Source: Gemmatimonadales bacterium
GTDB lineage: Bacteria > Gemmatimonadota > Gemmatimonadetes > Gemmatimonadales > GWC2-71-9
Length of the DNA stretch: 8,027 nt
Reading direction: 5' to 3'
Assembly (NCBI GenBank): GCA_025929805.1
Contig: JAICPP010000155.1
Location: forward strand, 1 to 8,027
Under the pieces are notes generated by a model. That model was given only the letters and a program-made list of their open reading frames with translations, was not told where the DNA came from and did no database searches. The translations under genes were made by a program, and so were the position numbers. Positions within the stretch are counted from its first letter, which is position 1; every line of letters starts with the position of its first letter. This document shows positions 1 through 5,896 of the stretch, one piece after another.

Positions 1-861
1 GAGGACCTCGCCGTCCCGGTTCCCCAGTATGTTGGTGGAGTACCAGCCCGCCACCCCCAACATCCGCGCCTTGAACATCGGAGCGAGCACGGTCTTCACC
101 ATGGTCTGACCGGTCTTGAAGTCCTTTCCCCCGATCGGCACGCCCTTGCTCTTGGCCAGCTGCTCCATCGCCGGGAAATCGCACGTGAGGTTGGGTGCGC
201 CGTTGGCAAACGGGACTTTCTCCATGATCGCCGCGTAGGCGTACAGCATCGACGGAGCGATGGTTGGATCGTTGGCGTCGATTGCCTTCTCGAAGGCCTC
301 CAACGTCCAATGGGCGGGACCGGGACTGATGAAGATCTCGGTAGATGCGCACCAGATCATGACCAGGCGATTGCACTGGTTCCTGGCTTTGAAATCGCGA
401 ATGTCCTTGCGGAGGGCTTCGGCGAGGTCGCGCTTACTGTTGCCCGGCTTGACGTTCGTGCCTTCGAGCCGCTTGACGTAGGCCTGGTCGAAGACCGCGG
501 CCATCGGTTTGATGCTCTTGAGGAAGCCGGCGATCGGCTCGATGTGCTCATGCCGATCCAACACGCCCGCCTGGAGGGCGGCTGCATAAGCGTCGTCCGG
601 CACCGGATCCCACGCGCCAAATACCAGATCCTCGAGCGCGGCCAACGGCACAAAGTCCCGGATCAGCGGGGCTCGCTTTTCGGTCCGTTTGCCCAACCGG
701 ATGGTGCCCATCTGGGTGATGGAGCCCATTGGCCGGGCCGTCCGGCGGCGTACGTTTTCCACCCCTGCGATGAACGTCGTCGCGACCGCGCCTAACCCCA
801 CACACAGGACCCCCAGCTTCCCCTCAGCGGGGGGGATCTGCCGGACTGCTCCTTCAGCCAC
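1..861 (-). CDS. ino1: Inositol-3-phosphate synthase, C-terminal part beyond window
   Basis: The enzyme converts D-glucose 6-phosphate to 1D-myo-inositol 3-phosphate using tightly bound NAD+ in the cytoplasm. The minus frame stays open from a GTG at 861-859 to the window edge (287 codons), so the start is present and roughly the last third is missing. Visible hallmarks are the N-terminal Rossmann loop GLGAVATT (residues 22-29), the following SITQMGTIRLGKRT stretch (47-60), GKDFKTGQT (245-253; Lys249 sits where the family has a catalytic lysine of the DxKSGQT motif), and NILGNRDG (277-284), a family signature. The GTG is chosen because the Rossmann strand begins about 15 residues later, and an AAGG lies 8 bases upstream. 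It overlaps the end of the preceding phosphatidyltransferase gene by 8 bp, suggesting translational coupling and a joint role in inositol lipid synthesis. The family call is firm; the symbol is by homology. Confidence 0.93.
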   Translation of the reverse strand, partial: MAEGAVRQIPPAEGKLGVLCVGLGAVATTFIAGVENVRRRTARPMGSITQMGTIRLGKRTEKRAPLIRDFVPLAALEDLVFGAWDPVPDDAYAAALQAGVLDRHEHIEPIAGFLKSIKPMAAVFDQAYVKRLEGTNVKPGNSKRDLAEALRKDIRDFKARNQCNRLVMIWCASTEIFISPGPAHWTLEAFEKAIDANDPTIAPSMLYAYAAIMEKVPFANGAPNLTCDFPAMEQLAKSKGVPIGGKDFKTGQTMVKTVLAPMFKARMLGVAGWYSTNILGNRDGEVL

Positions 862-1588
862 TGCTGTGTCCCTTGGCGAACGGATCCAGGCGCGGGTGCT
901 TTACCCGCCTCACCTCCTCCGCCTGCTGAACCGCTTCGGCATGCATCAGTTCCTCGGCTTCAAGCGCCTCATCCACCAGCCCGGCGTGCCGATGCACGTA
1001 CACGAAGCGCTGGACCACCGTGATGATCGACGCGAGCGCGAGCAGAGTAACCATGGCCTCGAGCAGCAGGGCGTGAGGGCCGGCACCCGCCACCAACGAA
1101 GCGATGCCAAGTCCCAGGACACGCTCGGCCCGCTGAGCAATCCCCACCTTGCAGTCCAACCCGAGGCCTTCGGCTCGCGCTCGGGCATAGGACACCAACA
1201 GGGAGCCCAGGATCGCTACCATGCACAAGATGATGGCCGGAACCCGGTACGCCACATCCGGCGCGGTGAGCAGGAAAGCACCGATCCCGATGAAGGTTGC
1301 CCCATCTCCGACCCGATCCAGCGTGGAGTCGTAGAAGGCACCGAAGCGCGTCACCATCGCTCCGCTTCGAGCCACTTGTCCATCCAGCGTGTCGGCCACA
1401 CCGCTCAGCAACAACAACGCTCCCCCCAGACGGATGTGGCCGGTCGCGTAGGCGACAGCCGAGACCAGGACCAGTCCGGTACCCACCGTGGTGATGGTGT
1501 TGGGCCGCACTCCGGACCGGATCAACCGCTGTACCAACGGATTGACAGCCGCGTAAAACGGCTTCTCCAGCGCGTGTAGCAGCTTCAC
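854..1588 (-). CDS. CDP-alcohol phosphatidyltransferase, probable phosphatidylinositol-phosphate synthase
   Basis: An integral membrane enzyme of 244 residues in the CDP-alcohol phosphatidyltransferase family, which transfers a phosphatidyl group from CDP-diacylglycerol to an alcohol. The full family signature D-x2-D-G-x2-A-R-x8-G-x3-D-x3-D is present: Asp66, Asp69-Gly70, Ala73-Arg74, Gly83, Asp87 and Asp91. RPNTITTVG (28-36) is the usual N-terminal element, and several hydrophobic segments follow (about 35-65, 105-140 and 165-190). The start is GTG at 1588-1586, with GAGGA 9 bases upstream. The substrate is inferred from context: the next gene makes inositol 3-phosphate and overlaps this one by 8 bp, so inositol phosphate is the likely acceptor, giving phosphatidylinositol phosphate. 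Alternatives are phosphatidylglycerophosphate synthase or another alcohol acceptor. The last roughly 45 residues form a charged tail that may be cytoplasmic. The family is certain; the substrate is moderately supported. Confidence 0.88.
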   Translation of the reverse strand: MKLLHALEKPFYAAVNPLVQRLIRSGVRPNTITTVGTGLVLVSAVAYATGHIRLGGALLLLSGVADTLDGQVARSGAMVTRFGAFYDSTLDRVGDGATFIGIGAFLLTAPDVAYRVPAIILCMVAILGSLLVSYARARAEGLGLDCKVGIAQRAERVLGLGIASLVAGAGPHALLLEAMVTLLALASIITVVQRFVYVHRHAGLVDEALEAEELMHAEAVQQAEEVRRVKHPRLDPFAKGHSSG

Positions 1589-1623
1589 GATGAACTGTCC
1601 TCAGCAGTTGGAGCAGGGTTCCA

Positions 1624-1666
1624 AATTGCCGCGAAAGGATAACTGGCAGAACCGTTTAGGGCAATT
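1624..1666. repeat. Inverted repeat AATTGCC / GGCAATT bracketing the candidate promoter
   Basis: A perfect 7-bp inverted repeat, with arms at 1624-1630 and 1660-1666 separated by 29 bases. One arm overlaps the candidate -35 box and the other falls at the predicted transcription start of the phosphatidyltransferase-inositol phosphate synthase pair. That layout would suit a two-site operator. Seven-base arms can arise by chance, so this is tentative. Confidence 0.3.
1636..1664 (-). promoter_or_regulatory. Candidate sigma70-type promoter for the inositol lipid gene pair
   Basis: Reading the minus strand in the 121-bp gap between namZ and the phosphatidyltransferase, TTGCCC (1664-1659) and TATCCT (1641-1636) are separated by 17 bases. 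Each matches four of six consensus positions. Transcription would start near 1629, leaving a leader of about 40 bases with the GAGGA ribosome binding site. The match is modest and the sigma consensus of this organism is unknown, so the pair could instead be read from namZ. Confidence 0.35.
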
Positions 1667-1709
1667 ACGAGCACCACGTCGAGCAGCGCATAACCCGGGC
1701 GTGAACCTT

Positions 1710-2963
1710 TCATGGCTCGCTATAAATCAAGGCCGGTTCACGCCGCATCCGAAACTGCCTCAGTCCCTCCTGCCACCCTCGAATGATATTCGCCGGAGCC
1801 GATCCCGCCTCGATCTGTTTCCGCAGGGTGCTTCCTCCAGCCAGGCGATCGAAGTGCGCCTGGATCCAGGAGAAAGACTCCCGGTGAGCCGACTTTACGG
1901 CCGACAGAAGGTACACGGCTGTAGTAGTAGGATCGTAGGTCGAGCGGTCGGTCACCTGCAGCCGAATTCCCCGAACCGCCACGTCGGCGAACTTGGCGTC
2001 GCCCGGTCTTCGGGGGGTGAACTCCGCGGCATTGAACCGCACGCCTGGAAGTCCGGCTGAACGCACCGCCGACAGCACCGCACCGGTGTCGAGCCAGGGG
2101 GCCCCGATCTGCTCAAACGGGGCGTCCGAGCCGCGCCCGACCGATAGATTGGTCCCCTCGAAGAGACAGAGTCCCGGATAGTGGAACAGACTCTCCACCG
2201 AGCGGAGGTTGGGGCTGGGTGGCACAAACGGCAAGCCGGTCTCGTCCATGGCGAGGGAACGGCGCCATCCATCGGCAGGAACGACGACCAGTGAGCCGGC
2301 AATGTGGAGATCGGAGGCGGCCAGGCGGGCCAGCTCGGCCAGGGTCATGCCATGTCGCATGGGAATGGCCAGGCTGCCCACGCTGGAGATAAAGGCAGGA
2401 TCGAGCACGTTTCCCTGAACCAGGCCGCCGATCGGATTGGGGCGGTCGAGCATCACCACCGGTAGGCCACGCCGCGCCGCGGCACGCATGACTTCGATCG
2501 TAGTGGCCAGATAGGTATAGTAGCGCGCCCCCGCATCTTGTAGATCGACCACCATGATCTCGATGCCGGCCAGCATCTCGTCGGTGGGGGCAGAAGTTCG
2601 CCCGTAAAGACTGTAGATTGGAAGCCCAGTGGCCGAATCTTTCGATGACGCAACCAGAGCGCCTGGATCGGCCATCCCCCGAAAGCCGTGCTCCGGACTG
2701 AAGAGAGCCACCAGCTGGACCCCGGCGGCTCGCAGTCGCTCCACGTTGCTCACCCCCTGGGCATCCACGCCGGCCTGATTCGTGACCAGGCCGATCCGCC
2801 GGTTGCGGACCAGATGCAGACTGTCGGCCAGCAGGACAGCGATCCCGGGACGGACCCGAGCCTGCGCATTCTCAGCTGGGGCCTGCTCAGGGTCTCCGGC
2901 GCGTGCCGCGGTGCAGCCGAGCGACCACACTACGATTCCGCATAGGGCAAGAGAACGGTGCAA
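1710..2963 (-). CDS. namZ: NamZ-type exo-beta-N-acetylmuramidase (DUF1343, GH171), exported
   Basis: A 417-residue protein of the DUF1343 family, whose characterised Bacillus subtilis member removes MurNAc from the non-reducing end of peptidoglycan chains. Family landmarks in order: RIGLVTNQAG (56-65), LFSPEHGFRG (87-96, with the conserved Glu91-His92), SLYGRTSAPTDEML (118-131), VVDLQDAGARYYTY (138-151), MLDRPNPIGG (171-180), PMRHGMTLAEL (201-211) and the stretch FEGTNLSVGRGSDAPF (268-283). The length is normal. The start is TTG at 2963-2961, with GAGG 8 bases upstream (2975-2972). It gives a hydrophobic signal ending in either SLGC (lipoprotein, Cys17) or ARA before Gly23 (signal peptidase I). 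The frame stays open much further upstream, but that part is antisense to nagZ and unlike DUF1343. It diverges from nagZ with overlapping start codons. It should supply MurNAc and expose GlcNAc ends for NagZ. Confidence 0.9.
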   Translation of the reverse strand: MHRSLALCGIVVWSLGCTAARAGDPEQAPAENAQARVRPGIAVLLADSLHLVRNRRIGLVTNQAGVDAQGVSNVERLRAAGVQLVALFSPEHGFRGMADPGALVASSKDSATGLPIYSLYGRTSAPTDEMLAGIEIMVVDLQDAGARYYTYLATTIEVMRAAARRGLPVVMLDRPNPIGGLVQGNVLDPAFISSVGSLAIPMRHGMTLAELARLAASDLHIAGSLVVVPADGWRRSLAMDETGLPFVPPSPNLRSVESLFHYPGLCLFEGTNLSVGRGSDAPFEQIGAPWLDTGAVLSAVRSAGLPGVRFNAAEFTPRRPGDAKFADVAVRGIRLQVTDRSTYDPTTTAVYLLSAVKSAHRESFSWIQAHFDRLAGGSTLRKQIEAGSAPANIIRGWQEGLRQFRMRREPALIYSEP

Positions 2964-2975
2964 TCCAAGTACCTC
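2944..2975. promoter_or_regulatory. Head-to-head overlap of namZ and nagZ start codons with both ribosome binding sites
   Basis: The six bases 2958-2963 read GTGCAA on the plus strand (first two codons of nagZ) and TTGCAC on the minus strand (first two codons of namZ). The plus-strand ribosome binding site is AGGG at 2944-2947, about 10 bases before the GTG and inside namZ codons. The minus-strand site is GAGG at 2975-2972, 8 bases before the TTG and inside nagZ codons. In the nagZ frame a stop at 2943-2945 and the lipobox 16 codons later leave only this start. Promoters must therefore sit within the opposing genes; I found no convincing boxes. Confidence 0.75.
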
Positions 2976-4706
2976 GCGTTGCTGGTCGTAACCTTGTGGG
3001 GCTGCGGACAGGCCAGTCCGGTCCCGCAACCTCCGCCCGCACAGTTTCCGCCCCAGCCTGCGCTGGCGGAGGTCGACGTGGATGACCTGCTCACGTCGCT
3101 TTCGCTGCGCGAGAAGATTGCGCAACTGGTGATGCCCTGGGTTGCCGGCAGCTACATGGCCTTCGATGATGAGACCTTCCGTCGGATGCAGGGTTGGGTG
3201 GATTCCCTTCAGATCGGCGGTCTCATCGTTTCTGTCGGATCGCCTCTGGATGTGGCAAACAAGCTGAATCGGCTGCAGGAGCGGTCCCAGCTTCCTCTGC
3301 TGATCGCGTCCGACCTGGAGGCCGGCACGGCGATACGCCTGAACGGGGGCACACCGTTCCCTCCCAATATGGGTATAGCGGCCACCGGCAGCGACTCCGA
3401 TGCCTACGAGCTCGGCCGCATCACGGCGCTGGAAGGCCGCGCCGTGGGCATCCATCTCGCGTTCGCACCGGTGGCCGACGTCAACAACAATCCTGCCAAC
3501 CCCATCATCAATGTGCGTTCATTCGGAGAGGACCCGCATGCCGTCGCGCGGCTGGTCGCGGCGGAGATCCGGGGACTCCAAGAACACGGGATGATGGCCG
3601 CGGCAAAGCATTTCCCGGGACATGGGGACACCGGGACCGACTCGCATATTTCCCTGCCGGTGCTCGCGTCTACCTGGCCCCGCCTGGATACAGTAGAGCT
3701 GGTTCCCTTCCGCAGTGCCATCGCCGCAGATGTTGCCGCCGTCATGTCTGCCCACATCGCCCTGCCAACTTTCGACGGAGGTCAACTCCGGCCCGGGACC
3801 GTGGTGCCCAATATCCTGACCGGCCTGCTGCGGGATTCTCTTGGCTTCAACGGATTGGTGGTAACCGATGCGCTCAACATGGGCGGGATCGCGTCCCAGT
3901 ATGGAGCGGAGGGCGCCGTCCGCGCCTTCCTCGCCGGCTCCGACTTGCTGCTGCAGCCGGCCGATCCGAAAACAGCAATCGAAGCCATGGTTGCCGCCGT
4001 GGCCCGGCGCGAAATTTCGGCGGAGCGGCTGAACCGATCGGTCAAGCGGGTGCTCGAGATGAAGCGCCGCCTGGGACTCTTTGTTCAACGAAAGGCTCTG
4101 CTCGACAGCATTCCCTTCATCGTGGGCCGAGCAGAGTTCCAGGAAGCGGCGCGGAACATGGCATCTCGTTCGATCGTGCTCGTGAAGGATGTCGGAGGCA
4201 CGGTTCACAGCCTCAAGAACGCGCGGCCCCCGCTCACGCTGGTCACCTATGCCGAGGAGAATAATCGCTCGGTCGGGAACGTCCTCGCATCCGAGCTCCG
4301 CAGCCGCGGCTTTGCCGTGACCACGTTCAAGCTCTGGCCGGCGAGCGGACCCGCCAGCTACGATTCCGCCGCCTCCAGCATCGAGCGCAATCCGGTTACC
4401 CTGTTCGCCGTCTCGGACAAGCCGACGGAATCGCGCGGAACCCTCGGCCTTCCCGAGTCGATGATGTCGCTGATGGCGGCGACTGCGCGGGCTCGTTCCA
4501 CAATCCTGATCTCCCTCGGCAATCCCTATCTCATCAGTGCCGTTCCCGAGGTCGGATCATACTTGATCGGCTGGCGGTCCAACGCCGTGACCGAGCAAGC
4601 GGTCGGCCGCGCGCTGGGTGGGGCAACCTCCATTACCGGGCGGCTTCCGATCTCCATACCGCCGGACTATGCCCGAGGATGGGGCATACGACGGCGGGTC
4701 CAGTGA
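2958..4706 (+). CDS. nagZ: Two-domain GH3 beta-N-acetylglucosaminidase NagZ, lipoprotein
   Basis: A 582-residue glycoside hydrolase of family 3 that removes terminal beta-GlcNAc from muropeptides. The N-terminus is a short lipoprotein signal with lipobox LWGC (Cys16), followed by a proline-rich tether (20-34). The TIM-barrel domain runs from about 40 to 370. It contains the NagZ signature KHFPGHGDTGTDSH (217-230), whose Asp228 and His230 form the acid/base dyad, and VVTDALNMGG (301-310) with the probable nucleophile Asp304. A C-terminal alpha/beta sandwich domain (about 400-582) makes it like the two-domain secreted Bacillus enzyme, not the roughly 340-residue cytoplasmic NagZ of proteobacteria. 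GTG at 2958 is the only start possible before the lipobox. There is no Asp after the lipid cysteine, so outer-membrane sorting would be expected by the E. coli rule. It overlaps namZ head to head and amiE tail to head by 4 bp. Confidence 0.92.
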   Translation: MQSKYLALLVVTLWGCGQASPVPQPPPAQFPPQPALAEVDVDDLLTSLSLREKIAQLVMPWVAGSYMAFDDETFRRMQGWVDSLQIGGLIVSVGSPLDVANKLNRLQERSQLPLLIASDLEAGTAIRLNGGTPFPPNMGIAATGSDSDAYELGRITALEGRAVGIHLAFAPVADVNNNPANPIINVRSFGEDPHAVARLVAAEIRGLQEHGMMAAAKHFPGHGDTGTDSHISLPVLASTWPRLDTVELVPFRSAIAADVAAVMSAHIALPTFDGGQLRPGTVVPNILTGLLRDSLGFNGLVVTDALNMGGIASQYGAEGAVRAFLAGSDLLLQPADPKTAIEAMVAAVARREISAERLNRSVKRVLEMKRRLGLFVQRKALLDSIPFIVGRAEFQEAARNMASRSIVLVKDVGGTVHSLKNARPPLTLVTYAEENNRSVGNVLASELRSRGFAVTTFKLWPASGPASYDSAASSIERNPVTLFAVSDKPTESRGTLGLPESMMSLMAATARARSTILISLGNPYLISAVPEVGSYLIGWRSNAVTEQAVGRALGGATSITGRLPISIPPDYARGWGIRRRVQ

Positions 4707-5896
4707 ACCGGGCGGGCATGGCCCTGTTCACGTGGGTGGTGGCCGCGTGTTCGCCCACCCATGTCGATTCACCTGCTCCGGTTTCGCCGCTGATGCCTGA
4801 CTGGCATCCCGTCACTCGCTTTCTGGATTCCGCAGTGTCTGCGGGGGCCGCGCCAGGTGCGGTCCTGGCTGTTACCCATCGGGGCATCCGCTTCGTGCAC
4901 GGCACCGGACAGCTCGGTGCCGATCTACCGGCGGCGGTCGACGGCAGCACGATCTACGATCTGGCTTCACTCACCAAGGTGGTCGGACTGACCAGCGCGG
5001 TCATGGTCGCCGTGATGGAAGGAAAGTTGGATCTGGACGTGCCGGTACAGCGCTATGTGCCCCGGTTTGAAGGCCCCGGCAAACAGCGGGTAACCACGCG
5101 CATGCTCCTGGCACATGCCGCAGGCCTCCCGGCGTGGCGTCCCCTGTTCCGTGAAGTGGCCGGCCGCGATGCAGCATTTGCCCTGGTCGACAGCATACCG
5201 CTCGAGGTGGAGCCGGGCACCCGGGACCTGTACTCCGACCTCGGCACAATCGTTCTCACCCAGGTCATCGAGGGCGTGTACGGTGAACGACTCGACTCCT
5301 TTCTCGTACGTAGAGTGCTCCAGCCATTGGGAATGACATCCACCGGCTTTCTCCCCCCAGCCGACTGGCACGAGCGGATTGCCCCCACCGAGCTCGATCC
5401 CTGGCGAGGCCGGATACTGAGGGGCGAGGTGCACGATGAGAACGCCGCAATCATGGACGGGGTTTCGGGACACGCGGGGCTGTTTGCGTCAGCCGAGGAT
5501 TTGCTCCGGTTTTCGGAATGGATAATTGAGCAATGGTACGGCGGTACGCCGGTACGGCGGTCGGGGTCTCACGCCGAACCTACCGCCGTTCCGACGTTCC
5601 GCCGTTCCGCCGTTCACGAGTTCACCAGTCGGCAGAACCTCATCCCCGGCTCCAGCCGAGCCCTGGGCTGGGACACCCCTTCTCCCGGCAGTAGCGCGGG
5701 CCGCTTCCTCTCACCGCGCAGTTTTGGTCACACCGGGTTCACCGGTACGTCGCTCTGGATCGATCCCGATCATCAACTTGCCATCGTGTTGCTCAGTAAC
5801 CGGGTGAATCCGACGCGAGAGAATCAGCGTTGGACCCCAGTACGCGCTGCCGTCTCGGATCTGGTGATGACCACCCTCGTCGAGGACGCTCCATGA
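4703..5896 (+). CDS. amiE: AmiE-type N-acetylmuramyl-L-alanine amidase, serine beta-lactamase fold, lipoprotein
   Basis: A 397-residue serine hydrolase of the beta-lactamase/class C family. The three active-site elements are SLTK (Ser89-Lys92, nucleophile and base), YSD (177-179) and HTG (343-345). VHDENAAIMDGVSGHAGLF (243-261) and GSSRALGWD (316-324) are typical of the esterase/amidase branch found beside nagZ and namZ. Context favours cleavage of the lactyl-L-Ala bond, as in Bacillus AmiE. Family members can also be esterases or carboxypeptidases. The signal peptide has lipobox VAAC (Cys16) and a Pro/Ser-rich tether. I chose GTG at 4703 because it overlaps the nagZ stop as GTGA, matching the ATGA junction with the next gene. 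An ATG at 4679 is in frame, but its GAGG abuts it with no spacer. Residues 278-305 are encoded by a palindromic octamer element and do not look like the usual family loop. Confidence 0.85.
   Translation: MNRAGMALFTWVVAACSPTHVDSPAPVSPLMPDWHPVTRFLDSAVSAGAAPGAVLAVTHRGIRFVHGTGQLGADLPAAVDGSTIYDLASLTKVVGLTSAVMVAVMEGKLDLDVPVQRYVPRFEGPGKQRVTTRMLLAHAAGLPAWRPLFREVAGRDAAFALVDSIPLEVEPGTRDLYSDLGTIVLTQVIEGVYGERLDSFLVRRVLQPLGMTSTGFLPPADWHERIAPTELDPWRGRILRGEVHDENAAIMDGVSGHAGLFASAEDLLRFSEWIIEQWYGGTPVRRSGSHAEPTAVPTFRRSAVHEFTSRQNLIPGSSRALGWDTPSPGSSAGRFLSPRSFGHTGFTGTSLWIDPDHQLAIVLLSNRVNPTRENQRWTPVRAAVSDLVMTTLVEDAP
5535..5614. repeat. Palindromic 8-bp-period repeat element inserted in frame within amiE
   Basis: The left arm holds three tandem octamers of GTACGGCG from 5536 (the middle one is GTACGCCG). 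The right arm holds four octamers of CCGCCGTT from 5583 (the second is CCGACGTT). Bases 5535-5561 pair with 5582-5608 at 23 of 27 positions around a 20-base loop, and three of the four mismatches are T-T pairs spaced 8 bases apart. The element adds an Arg/Ser/Pro/Thr-rich stretch between a helix ending EWIIEQ and the FTSRQN segment, keeps the frame and avoids all active-site motifs. It resembles in style the palindromic elements known inside genes of some bacteria; no relationship is shown. Confidence 0.7.

Noticed and set aside
689..1579. A 296-residue plus-strand open frame
   Set aside because: It is the complement of the phosphatidyltransferase and the start of the inositol phosphate synthase, has low-complexity Arg/Gln/His-rich composition and matches no family.
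2964..3455. Upstream extension of the namZ frame giving a 581-residue protein from an ATG at 3455
   Set aside because: The extra 164 residues are antisense to the conserved nagZ barrel, look nothing like DUF1343, and would bury a clear signal peptide in mid-protein. The TTG with GAGG at 8 bases fits better.
3194..4264. A 356-residue plus-strand frame and a 229-residue minus-strand frame (3519-4208) inside nagZ
   Set aside because: Both are out-of-frame shadows of a gene with complete GH3 motifs, rich in Arg and Gly as expected for GC-rich shadow frames.
4679..4702. ATG at 4679 as the amiE start
   Set aside because: GAGG abuts the ATG with no spacer and it would add eight hydrophilic residues. 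GTG at 4703 gives a GTGA overlap with nagZ and a compact lipoprotein signal. The ATG remains possible.
5535..5614. The octamer arrays as a CRISPR array or terminator
   Set aside because: The units are 8 bases with no spacers, the two arms are inverted, and the structure is internal to an open, conserved coding frame with no T run.
5830..5892. ATG at 5830 as the symporter start
   Set aside because: It adds 21 hydrophilic residues lying within amiE. ATG at 5893 has a well-spaced GAGGA and puts the first membrane helix at the N-terminus.
4703..5896. Reading amiE as an antibiotic-resistance beta-lactamase
   Set aside because: The fold motifs are shared, but the VHDENAA and GSSRALGWD segments and the nagZ/namZ context point to the wall amidase/esterase branch.
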